The position numbers were made by a program, and so were the translations under genes. The notes below the pieces were generated by a model. The model worked only from the letters and a program-made list of their open reading frames with translations, was not told the DNA's origin and did not search any database. Positions 42,798-49,745 of a stretch of 49,745 nt of DNA are shown here, one piece after another (within the stretch, counting starts at the first letter, position 1; each line of letters starts with the position of its first letter). The stretch is from the NCBI GenBank assembly GCA_022361255.1, contig JAKSBG010000403.1:1-49745 (forward strand), given 5' to 3'. This DNA is from Verrucomicrobiales bacterium. GTDB lineage: Bacteria > Verrucomicrobiota > Verrucomicrobiia > Verrucomicrobiales > DEV007.

Positions 42798-43943
42798 ATG
42801 GCGTTTCGCTGGCTCCGCATTCTGTTTTTTCTCGTTTTTCCGCTCCCGGTGGTCGCGGAAACGGTGCCGCTCGATTCGCTTTTTCCGCTTCCTCCTGCGA
42901 TGGCTGAGATCTACGGGAACGCCGTAGTTCATCATAATAACAAACCGGGTTCGAAAACGGGGAAATATCTGGTCCGGGGAGCGGGGCGCTACGATCCCAA
43001 AAGAGGTATCATTCCCGCAGCGCATCGCGCTCATTTCATCGCGAAAGGAGCTGTTCCGGAGAGCGAACTGGCTCCCGCATTGGCGCGTTTCGTTCTGTCT
43101 GACTTTCATTCCCGAGTCTTATCCCTTCGGCAGCGATCGCGGCATGAAAAGCGAATGAAGATCGCTGAGTTTTTACCTGTCACGAAGGATTTGTTTGTGG
43201 AAAGAGGCGCCGGGAAACTGCTGAGCGGTCGATCCGGTCTGGAGTGGTTCGATGCCTGGTGGACAATCCGAATGGGGTTGCCCCATACTCACGATCCATC
43301 CCATCATCTCGTGATCATTTGTCTGAAGTATGATCACGACGGAAAGAAGGATTCGCTGGGGCACTTCTGTTTCGGACTCAGAAAACGCGGCGGCGATGCG
43401 GAGCGTGATACGGTTTTTGATTTCCGGGCCCCCTGGTATGAGGACAGGCCTCCGACTCTGATGGAGGGGATGAATTCGGGAAACAAACTCGAAACGCTGA
43501 CCGGGCACACGGTGAACTTTTATGACTGGCTCTACACCCAAACTTCCTATCGGCATTGCCTCGTGGAAATGACATTCCTGCCGGTAAGTCGCGAACAGGT
43601 GACCGTGCTTCGTTATTTCGACGAAAAAATAAGCCCTCACGATGCCGGCGAGTTCAAAGGAATCAGGAAAAACTGTGCCTCTCTCGGGATGGCATTTTAT
43701 GATCGCCTCGGTCCGGTATCTGAACCCGTCTCACTGGGGAGGGGACTTGCTGACATTCCGTCTGCCACTGCAGCCCGGATTGTGGCGGAGAAAGGGGGGG
43801 GCTTTCCGTTCTACGAGTTGGCCAACAACACACACGAGAGGGGGCGTGAGCCCACTGCAAAATCAAAAATCCATCGGGCGAAACCGTCGCGGGCCGGGTC
43901 ACGGAGCTTTCGTGAGCTGCGCGCGGTGAAGGGGATCAATTGA
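42798..43943 (+). CDS. Secreted protein resembling the DUF4105 (Lnb-type) family
   Basis: A 381-residue protein with a signal peptide (WLRILFFLVFPLPVVAE). I do not recognise it firmly. The central part has DSLGHFCFGLRK and, after about 110 residues, EFKGIRKNCASLGMAFYDRL; this spacing of a Gly-His strand and an Asn-Cys helix start is like DUF4105, which has a cysteine-peptidase-like (NlpC/P60-related) fold. If correct, the Cys in NCASL and the His in LGHF would be the active pair. The C-terminal 40 residues are basic (AKSKIHRAKPSRAGSRSFRE) and probably disordered. It converges on the C39-like peptidase gene with 9 bp between stops and is divergent from the PVC heme protein gene. Confidence 0.7.
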   Translation: MAFRWLRILFFLVFPLPVVAETVPLDSLFPLPPAMAEIYGNAVVHHNNKPGSKTGKYLVRGAGRYDPKRGIIPAAHRAHFIAKGAVPESELAPALARFVLSDFHSRVLSLRQRSRHEKRMKIAEFLPVTKDLFVERGAGKLLSGRSGLEWFDAWWTIRMGLPHTHDPSHHLVIICLKYDHDGKKDSLGHFCFGLRKRGGDAERDTVFDFRAPWYEDRPPTLMEGMNSGNKLETLTGHTVNFYDWLYTQTSYRHCLVEMTFLPVSREQVTVLRYFDEKISPHDAGEFKGIRKNCASLGMAFYDRLGPVSEPVSLGRGLADIPSATAARIVAEKGGGFPFYELANNTHERGREPTAKSKIHRAKPSRAGSRSFRELRAVKGIN

Positions 43944-43952
43944 TCCCGCTTT

Positions 43953-45404
43953 TTACAAATCAATGATGTAAAAGCGCCCCTGCGAAATTTGCTCTGCTTC
44001 CGGAATGGAGATCCAGCGTTCCAGATACCTTTCACCCCAGGAATCGCTGAAGGCGATCTCGTTTGTTTCCTCGTTGTATCCCATGATGATCACGACATGG
44101 GCGGTCGAGGTATCTTTTGGCAAAGTCGCATCTTCCGCAGCAGCGACGGTGGCTTTGTAGGATTCCCACGAATCCTTATCCTGACGCATCTGAGTGCGTT
44201 CGTTGGCGGTGTCATTGAATTCTTTCGTGCTGAACATCGCCCAGATGATCGGAATGCCGTCATCAATCGATCGCTGCACGTCGCGCATTTTCAGTTCTCC
44301 GGTTTCGATTTCGAAAGAGCGACCTTTGCGTTTGATGTCGCTTCCGATATTGGAGAGAAGCCGATCCACCGAGGTTCCTCCTCCGGCCTGGGTTTCCCCG
44401 GCCATCGCGAGGAGATACATGTCAGCGGGGATTCCGAGAAAGCGCATGCACCGCTCCGCTGTTGCCGGGACGCAGTAGCCTTTCGGGCCCTGGTTTACCA
44501 TGGGAATATTGGAAATGACGACATCGCCGTTCTCCCGCTTTTCGAGGAATCCCCGGATCTTCTCGCGGACGACGGAATCGGGAACGCGCTTCGTGTTTCC
44601 GCGTGCGTCGGCAAAAGCCGGAGTCTGAACTGCGAGAGAAACGTATTCTCCCTCAACATGGGAAAGGAGAAAGGAGTGGCCCGCCCAGTCCCAGCGGTTG
44701 GCGGTTACCCGGGCCTCGCCTTCGCCGAATTTCTGGCGTTCCGGTTCTCCGAGCAATGTCGTGAGTTTTTCCGAAATGGTTTCTTCATCGTGTTCCATCA
44801 GCATTTGCACGCCCTCCATCCCGCCGGGGATCGGTTTTCCTTTGATGAAATGTTCTTCGCCACTGCCAGCCGTTTGAAAGGAGTCCCCTTTGTTCGCGAA
44901 AACGATCGAGATCGATGTTACTTTGCTGTCCTCACCGTATAGAGCTGCCGAAAAGGGGCGCGCTCCGAGAAAGCGATATTCCTCGCGCGGATAGGAACGA
45001 TAGCTCTCTGAAATGTCAGTTTTGGATTCGCGCCTCCACTGGAGCCTTTCAGCCACCTCCTCCGGATTGCTGTTCCAGAGGCTTGAATCACCGAACAGTT
45101 CCTGGCCGATCACCTCGTTGATTGCGGCGGCGGTTACCCCGTCGGTCGGGAGCGGCGCGGGTGCGCTGCCGGTAGCAGCCGGCTTCCAGGCTTTGAGAAA
45201 TTCCTGATCCGCAGCGGACAGACTCGTAAACGGAATCGTGAATTCCTTTCCGTCCTTCATCGCAATTTTTGCCTGCCCGTTTGCGACTGCGAGCACTTTC
45301 GCTTCCACCGTTTTTCCGGCGGAATTAGTAAAGGTCCGGTACTCTTCGGCAAAGCCGGAAAGGGGAAGGAGAAAAACCGCGAGTAGGGGGAGACTGCGTT
45401 TCAT
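43953..45404 (-). CDS. Secreted SHD1-domain protein with C39-like cysteine peptidase domain
   Basis: A 483-residue exported protein. After the signal peptide (MKRSLPLLAVFLLPLSGFAE) comes an SHD1 domain (about 21-75; RTFTNSAGKTVEAKVLAV, then FTIPFTSLSAADQEFLKAW), a small SH3-like fold common in Planctomycetes and Verrucomicrobia. A middle region (about 90-290) is of unknown fold. The C-terminal domain (about 300-483) matches C39-like peptidases: Cys in GPKGYCVPATAERCMRFLG near 310, His in STAHVVIIMGY near 433 and Asp in FSDSWGE. A true C39 ABC transporter is absent, so bacteriocin processing is not implied. A promoter at 45411-45439 would make the message leaderless. Confidence 0.82.
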   Translation of the reverse strand: MKRSLPLLAVFLLPLSGFAEEYRTFTNSAGKTVEAKVLAVANGQAKIAMKDGKEFTIPFTSLSAADQEFLKAWKPAATGSAPAPLPTDGVTAAAINEVIGQELFGDSSLWNSNPEEVAERLQWRRESKTDISESYRSYPREEYRFLGARPFSAALYGEDSKVTSISIVFANKGDSFQTAGSGEEHFIKGKPIPGGMEGVQMLMEHDEETISEKLTTLLGEPERQKFGEGEARVTANRWDWAGHSFLLSHVEGEYVSLAVQTPAFADARGNTKRVPDSVVREKIRGFLEKRENGDVVISNIPMVNQGPKGYCVPATAERCMRFLGIPADMYLLAMAGETQAGGGTSVDRLLSNIGSDIKRKGRSFEIETGELKMRDVQRSIDDGIPIIWAMFSTKEFNDTANERTQMRQDKDSWESYKATVAAAEDATLPKDTSTAHVVIIMGYNEETNEIAFSDSWGERYLERWISIPEAEQISQGRFYIIDL

Positions 45405-45410
45405 GGCCGT

Positions 45411-45439
45411 AGAATATCCATGAAACGAATGAGTAGCAA
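45411..45439 (-). promoter_or_regulatory. Putative leaderless promoter of the SHD1-peptidase gene
   Basis: On the minus strand TTGCTA (45439-45434) and TATTCT (45416-45411) are separated by 17 bp, and the ATG begins 6 bases after the -10 box, at the expected transcription start. Both boxes are partial matches. Confidence 0.4.
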
Positions 45440-45457
45440 GGACTTGGTAAGGCGGGG

Positions 45458-45482
45458 AAACGCCTGCGCAGCAGGAGCGTTT
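45458..45482 (-). other. Hairpin downstream of nuoN
   Basis: AAACGC (45458-45463) pairs with GCGTTT (45477-45482) and CTGC (45464-45467) with GCAG (45471-45474), with a two-base bulge. It lies about 80 bp beyond the nuoN stop, at the likely end of the nuo operon. No T-run follows on the minus strand, so it may be a Rho-type or processed 3' end. Confidence 0.35.
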
Positions 45483-45558
45483 CTGTCAGCCCGCAGAAGG
45501 CCGACCACGACGTTCCAGCAAGGTGGGCGGAAATGTCTTCTCGACCGAATGTTCCCGA

Positions 45559-47049
45559 TCAAACGAAAAGACCCGTGATCAGATCCGGCTTTATCCCCAC
45601 TGCGATGACAGCGACAATCATTGCGATCATGGCGAAGCGGGCAATTTTTCCAATCGGAATGGGTGAGTTGTCGATAGTTTGCGTTTTTGCGTCGGGCTCG
45701 GAGAGATACATCGAGGCGGCAATTTTCAGGTAGTAGTAGAACCCTGCGCAGGCACCAAGAATGGCAACAACGAGGAGAACCCACTGACCCTGATCGACTG
45801 CCAGTTTAAAGACGAAAAGCTTGCCCCAGAAGCCGGCGGTCAGAGGGATACCGGCGAGCGATGCCATCGAAATGAGCGTTGCTGCAGCGAGAAAGGGCGA
45901 ACGTTTCGCAAGACCGCGATAGGCGTCGAAGGTCTCATCCGCAATGCTCTTTCGCACCGTCGTCATTACGAGAAAGGCGAGCAGGGTCATGATGAGATAG
46001 GCTCCCAGGTAGAAAGCGATGACCGTGACCGGGGTGAGAGCGTTCCCGCTGCTTTCTGTCGGAGAACAGGCCAGCGCGGTTAGAAGAAAGCCTGCATGTG
46101 CAACACTGGAGTAGGCGAGAAGCCGCTTGAAGTTCTTCTGCGGAATTGCCGCGAAGTTTCCGATGAGAAGCGTCAGAACTGCGATGAGAGCGAGAGCGAC
46201 GACAACCTTGTCGGACAGCGCTTCGCTCGCGAGAAAGGGAGCCACCAGTCGCAGGAGAACGATGAAACCTGCTGCTTTGGAGCCCACGGAAAGGAAAGCC
46301 GTGATCGGAGTCGGAGCGCCCTGATAGACGTCCGGAATCCAGAAGTGAAATGGCGCACCGCCCACTTTGAAAGCGAGTGCCACGAGAATGAGGCCGAAGG
46401 CGAAAAGTGCGCCGATGCGGTTCACATCGGGAGAGGCGAGGGCTGCGCTGATTTCGGAGAGCTGCATCGAACCGGTGACGCCGTAGAGCCAGGCAAATCC
46501 GTAAACGAGGAAGCCGGTCGAGAGAGCGCCGAGAATCAGGTATTTTACTCCTGCTTCAAGCGAGCCGACGTTGCGTCGCAGGTAGGCGACCATGATGTAA
46601 AAGGCGATCGTGACCGTTTCGAGAGAGACAAAAATGCTGACCAGATTGGTAGCGGATGCCATCCACATCAGTCCGGCACAGGCGAAAAGCGGGAGGGCAA
46701 AAAATTCTCCGAGACCGGCCTGGGGGTGTGCGCCCGGTTCGGGGTCTGCGGTCTGGTCCACTACGACAGGACTGAAGTCGTAGGCCATGATGAGAACGAC
46801 GAGTGTACAAAGCACGGCAATTCCTTTGAAGAAAAGCGCGAGCCGGTCATCGGCGGCATAAAATTGCCAGAACGGGCTGTCAGTCGATTCCGGCGCTTCG
46901 ACCCGGAAGAGAAGCCCGAAGACCACAAGCAGACCGAGCATGCCGATCCAGGACAGCGTGCGTTTGTCCTCCAGCTTGACGAAGGCATCAACCATCAGGA
47001 TGAGAAGGCCAAGGGCGACAACAATGATTTCCAGAAAGTAAGCGGGCAT
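45559..47049 (-). CDS. nuoN: NADH-quinone oxidoreductase subunit N
   Basis: A 496-residue antiporter-like membrane subunit of complex I with about 14 helices, carrying one of the proton channels. Family features are the N-terminal EIIVVALGLLILMVDAFV, the helix with MVAYLRRNVGSLEAGVKY, the half-channel helix AFKVGGAPFHFWIPDVYQGA, and the helix ending RLLAYSSVAHAGFLL with its conserved Lys nearby. It is the last gene of the nuoL-M-N group on the minus strand, in the canonical order. It starts 102 bp after nuoM, a gap that holds a 22-bp repeat array. A pyrimidine-rich tract, not a Shine-Dalgarno, precedes the ATG. Confidence 0.96.
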   Translation of the reverse strand: MPAYFLEIIVVALGLLILMVDAFVKLEDKRTLSWIGMLGLLVVFGLLFRVEAPESTDSPFWQFYAADDRLALFFKGIAVLCTLVVLIMAYDFSPVVVDQTADPEPGAHPQAGLGEFFALPLFACAGLMWMASATNLVSIFVSLETVTIAFYIMVAYLRRNVGSLEAGVKYLILGALSTGFLVYGFAWLYGVTGSMQLSEISAALASPDVNRIGALFAFGLILVALAFKVGGAPFHFWIPDVYQGAPTPITAFLSVGSKAAGFIVLLRLVAPFLASEALSDKVVVALALIAVLTLLIGNFAAIPQKNFKRLLAYSSVAHAGFLLTALACSPTESSGNALTPVTVIAFYLGAYLIMTLLAFLVMTTVRKSIADETFDAYRGLAKRSPFLAAATLISMASLAGIPLTAGFWGKLFVFKLAVDQGQWVLLVVAILGACAGFYYYLKIAASMYLSEPDAKTQTIDNSPIPIGKIARFAMIAMIVAVIAVGIKPDLITGLFV

Positions 47050-47096
47050 TTTGGAAAGGAGTAAAGAAGTCGAAAAGTGGAGTGAGGGAAAATCGA

Positions 47097-47158
47097 AGAG
47101 GGTTAGGTCAGTGACTCAACAGGGTTAGGTCTTCGATTCAACAGGGTTGGGTCAGCCG
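47097..47158 (+). repeat. 22-bp-period repeat array, locus 4 (three units)
   Basis: Units begin at 47097 (AGAGGGTTAGGT), 47119 (ACAGGGTTAGGT) and 47141 (ACAGGGTTGGGT), exactly 22 bp apart. This is the best-kept array of the family. It fills the gap between nuoM and nuoN, and the last unit runs over the nuoM stop codon (47152-47154, minus strand). Confidence 0.85.
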
Positions 47159-48666
47159 CCGTGGGTGGAGAGAAAAAGTCCCTCAACGGCAGGGCGGATA
47201 AATTGATTCAGGATTTCGGGGGCAAACCCGACGAGTAGAAGTGTGCCGAGAAGAAGCAGAACAGGAAGGCGGCAGGCCCAGGTCATGTCGGCAGGGGCAT
47301 CGGCTTTCTGCAGGCTTTCACCGTAGAAAAGGGAACGGTAGGCGCGCAGCACGTAGACCGCGGAGATAACTACACCCCACAGGGCAATGATGGTTGTCCA
47401 CTGGAACCAGCCGAGTCCGTTCTGGCTGACGTTTTCGCCCACTTGAAACGCTCCGAAGAAAACGGCGACCTCGGCTGCGAAGTTGGCGAATCCCGGAAGA
47501 CCGGCGGATGCAAACGCGGCGAAACCGAAAAGGAGGCCGAGCCTGGGAAGGTGTTTGGCTACACCGCCGAGTTCTTCGAAATCGACGGTCCCGAAGCGGT
47601 CCCGCATCCATCCGCAAAGAGCAAAAAGCAGCGCGATGGAAATTCCGTGGGCGAACATCAGGAGAACCGCCCCGCCCACTCCGATGTGGTTGGCTGCGGC
47701 GATTCCGAGGAAGACGTAACCCATGTGCATGACGCTGGAGTAGCCGAGCATGCGGTCGAGTTTCTTCTGCGCGATGGTGACGAGACCGAGATAGATAATA
47801 TTTCCGAGCAGGAGCACGAGCAGCACATTCGTGAGCGCCTGCATCCCCTCCGGCAGCATCGGCATAGCGATCCGGATAAGACCGTAGAGACCGAATTTTT
47901 TCAATACCCCTGCGTGCAGCATGGTCACGGGAGTCGGGGCCGTTGCGTAGGCGGGAGCCGCCCAGCTGTGAAAGGGGAAGAGCGAAACAAGAATGCCGAA
48001 ACCGACGAGAAGCAGGCCGAAGATCCAGGTCTGCTGACCTGCGGCGATCGCAGTTTCGGGGCGTTTCGCGAGAGCAACAACATCCTCGATGTTAAAGGTG
48101 TCTGCTCCTACGCCGACCAGCGCCATCACAATCCCGGCGAGGAGGATCAAACTGCCGACACCGAGGTATATCGTGATGGTCCAGGCGGTGCGGACGCGAT
48201 CTTCACCGCGACCGAATATCCCGATCATGAGGAAGGTCGGAATCAGAGCGAGCTCGTGAAAGGCGTAGATGAAGAAGATATCAGTCGAGCAGAAGGCACC
48301 GATCGCGCCGCCGCCGATGAGTAGGAGGGAAAGGTAGTAGAGCTTTGCACTTCCTTTGATTTTGGATTCAGCCGGAGCAACCCAGACTGCAGCCATCATG
48401 ACAATTGCTGCGAGCAGTAGAAGGACGAGACTGATCCCGTCGAGCCCGAAGGAAAGAGCCAGATGGGGGAATCCGTCGATCTGAAGCAGGTCGCGGGAAC
48501 TGTTGAATTGAAACGCGCCTTCTTCGCTAGTGTTGAACTGCGCAGAGAGTGTCAGCGTGAGAAGCAGGGTAACCGCCGCCGCTCCGAGTGCGGTGATTCG
48601 CGCCGGCGACCCAAGGGCAATCGCCACTGCGGCGATGATCGGGAGAAATACGATGAGTTCGAGCAT
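47152..48666 (-). CDS. nuoM: NADH-quinone oxidoreductase subunit M
   Basis: A 504-residue antiporter-like proton-pumping subunit of complex I, with about 14 membrane helices. Recognisable parts are FGLDGISLVLLLLAAIVMMA, FIYAFHELALIPTFLMIGI with the functional Glu of helix 5, LVSLFPFHSWAAPAYATAPT with TMLHAGVLKKFGLYGLIRI, and KKLDRMLGYSSVMHMGYVFL. Length and order are normal. It starts 25 bp after nuoL. Its stop codon lies within the last unit of the 22-bp repeat array, so the C-terminal residues could have been affected by repeat expansion. Confidence 0.96.
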   Translation of the reverse strand: MLELIVFLPIIAAVAIALGSPARITALGAAAVTLLLTLTLSAQFNTSEEGAFQFNSSRDLLQIDGFPHLALSFGLDGISLVLLLLAAIVMMAAVWVAPAESKIKGSAKLYYLSLLLIGGGAIGAFCSTDIFFIYAFHELALIPTFLMIGIFGRGEDRVRTAWTITIYLGVGSLILLAGIVMALVGVGADTFNIEDVVALAKRPETAIAAGQQTWIFGLLLVGFGILVSLFPFHSWAAPAYATAPTPVTMLHAGVLKKFGLYGLIRIAMPMLPEGMQALTNVLLVLLLGNIIYLGLVTIAQKKLDRMLGYSSVMHMGYVFLGIAAANHIGVGGAVLLMFAHGISIALLFALCGWMRDRFGTVDFEELGGVAKHLPRLGLLFGFAAFASAGLPGFANFAAEVAVFFGAFQVGENVSQNGLGWFQWTTIIALWGVVISAVYVLRAYRSLFYGESLQKADAPADMTWACRLPVLLLLGTLLLVGFAPEILNQFIRPAVEGLFLSTHGG

Positions 48667-48691
48667 GCTCAGATCGAGTTACAGTGGAAAA

Positions 48692-49745
48692 TTACAGGAG
48701 GAGAAAGACGATCAATGCGATCACGGCGGCTCCGAAGAAAAAGGCGTAGGATTGCACGTTTCCAATCTGGAAAGAGCGAAAGAATGTCCCGGCGGCAAGT
48801 GCACCGAAGGCGGGGAAGCGGGCCATGACCGGGTCGATAATGAAGCGGTCGACGATGTCGAGAAACGCAGCAACGGCATCCTGAAAAATCGTGACGATGC
48901 CCTGATACAATTCGTCGATGTAGAACTTGTCGCGGAAAAGGGGAATCGAAATCGGATCGGAGTCCTTTCCTTTGTAGAGCCAGACGGCAGCGGCCACACC
49001 CACGACCAGTCCGATCAGGGAAAGAATCGCGGTCAGCCCGAAGTGACTGAAGAGGTGGTCGACGTGGGCGTAATCCTGGGCAAGCAGCGCACCGGCGATC
49101 GGTTTGTAGGCGGAAATGATCGCCATGACCGCAAGAATCGCGAGCGGGATCCACATTATGGGGCCGACTTCTTTCGCGTGATCGGCATCGTCCGTGCGGG
49201 GCTTGCCTGAGAATGCCACGATGACGAGACGGGTCATGTAGAATGGGGTCAGGAAAGCGACAATGATTCCGCAGACGTAAGGGATCCACGCTTTGTCGTG
49301 ATAGGCCGCTTCGAGAATCGCCTCTTTACTCCAGAATCCGCTCGTGAACGGAACTGCGATGAGAGCGGCAGTTCCAATCGTGAAGGTCCAGAAGGTGATC
49401 GGCATTTTTCTTCTCAAACCACCCATGTCCCAGATGTCCTGGCGGTGATGGCAGGCGTAAATGACGGCTCCTGAGCCAAGGAAAAGAAGGGCTTTGAAAA
49501 AGGCGTGAGTGTAGAGGTGGAACATGCCGGCGTCACTGCCGTCATGAATGCCCTGCGCCATTACCATGTAACCCAGCTGCGAGAGGGTGGAGTAGGCGAG
49601 GATGCGCTTGATGTCGTTCTGCTGGATGGCGATGACGGCGGCGAGGAGCGCGGTGGCGGCGCCGATCCAAGCGATGACGGGCCCGGCTTGGGAGAACTCG
49701 ACGAGGAAAGCGGTGCGCGCGAGCATGTAGACGCCGGCGGCGACC
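48692..49745 (-). CDS. nuoL: NADH-quinone oxidoreductase subunit L, C-terminal part, cut by right edge
   Basis: About 350 residues of the largest antiporter-like subunit of complex I. The frame stays open to the window edge, reading AAGVYMLARTAFLVEF, so the Met at 49726 is internal and the N-terminal half lies outside. Visible parts are VIAIQQNDIKRILAYSTLSQ, LYTHAFFKALLFLGSGAVIY with the conserved His and Lys, MGGLRRKMPITFWTFTIGTA and FTSGFWSKEAIL. The C-terminal region holds the lateral helix that runs along the membrane arm (about DELYQGIVTIFQDAVAAFLD) and a final membrane segment. It is followed by nuoM, nuoN. Confidence 0.95.
   Translation of the reverse strand, partial: VAAGVYMLARTAFLVEFSQAGPVIAWIGAATALLAAVIAIQQNDIKRILAYSTLSQLGYMVMAQGIHDGSDAGMFHLYTHAFFKALLFLGSGAVIYACHHRQDIWDMGGLRRKMPITFWTFTIGTAALIAVPFTSGFWSKEAILEAAYHDKAWIPYVCGIIVAFLTPFYMTRLVIVAFSGKPRTDDADHAKEVGPIMWIPLAILAVMAIISAYKPIAGALLAQDYAHVDHLFSHFGLTAILSLIGLVVGVAAAVWLYKGKDSDPISIPLFRDKFYIDELYQGIVTIFQDAVAAFLDIVDRFIIDPVMARFPAFGALAAGTFFRSFQIGNVQSYAFFFGAAVIALIVFLLL

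Noticed and set aside
43953-45404. C39-like domain as a bacteriocin-processing peptidase
   Set aside because: No ABC transporter domain, no bacteriocin-like small genes nearby, and the domain is at the C-terminus of an exported SHD1 protein.
46096-47064. Open frame of 322 codons on the plus strand opposite nuoN
   Set aside because: The translation is extremely rich in Glu, Lys, Arg and Asp, as expected from reading hydrophobic codons backward; nuoN is the real gene. The same holds for the frames opposite nuoM and nuoL.
47097-47158. Possible CRISPR array
   Set aside because: Three units of 22 bp with no spacers of independent sequence between repeats, no cas genes in the window, and related copies at scattered sites. 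It is a tandem intergenic repeat instead.

Overview
The window looks like chromosomal DNA from a free-living member of the PVC superphylum, most likely Verrucomicrobiota. The inference rests on family content: a cytochrome-c/DUF1549/DUF1553 protein paired with a DUF1501 protein, a PVC-type heme-binding beta-propeller protein, an SHD1-domain peptidase, a DUF5060 glycosidase-like protein, and a Gram-negative envelope set (bamA-skp-lpxD, secretin). G+C is moderately high by eye and genes are tightly packed. Almost no start codon has a Shine-Dalgarno sequence. No tRNA, rRNA, insertion sequence, phage gene or CRISPR array was seen.

Layout. 1-6.2 kb: the C-terminal part of an S9 peptidase (cut by the left edge), an AraC regulator, and divergently the PSD1/DUF1501 pair. 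6.2-6.57 kb: a gene-free, hairpin-rich stretch, probably a small RNA or structured leader. 6.57-14.3 kb: a lipid-use operon made of a patatin-like lipase, a PaaK-like acyl-CoA ligase, a thiolase, a FadJ-type multifunctional enzyme and an acyl-CoA dehydrogenase, enough to release, activate and beta-oxidise fatty acids apart from electron-transfer flavoproteins. 14.4-25.4 kb: a mixed set (aldo/keto reductase, lone GspF-like protein, DUF5060 protein, dus, glnD, PhoD-like phosphatase, a membrane protein, ruvB). 25.4-29.9 kb: bamA-skp-lpxD, the outer-membrane assembly and lipid A cluster. 30-37.8 kb: a beta-CASP nuclease, tadA, rpe-xseA, a GspD-type secretin and a GDPD. 37.8-45.4 kb: dxs-xseB, a large PVC cytochrome c protein, a DUF4105-like protein and an SHD1 plus C39-like peptidase. 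45.5 kb to the right edge: nuoN, nuoM and the 3' part of nuoL, the membrane arm of complex I.

The most notable signals lie between genes. A 22-bp-period repeat family (ACAGGGTTRGGT followed by ten variable bases) recurs at four intergenic sites. A multi-hairpin element ends in a terminator-like stem that swallows the start codon of the lipid operon. The bamA promoter carries two CTTANNTAAG palindromes exactly 110 bp apart, one over the -10 box. An intrinsic terminator sits just before lpxD. Several promoters are placed so that transcripts would begin at or within a few bases of the ATG, which together with the missing Shine-Dalgarno sites suggests leaderless translation. I did not find a complete new multi-gene system such as a defence island; the coding content is mainly known families.
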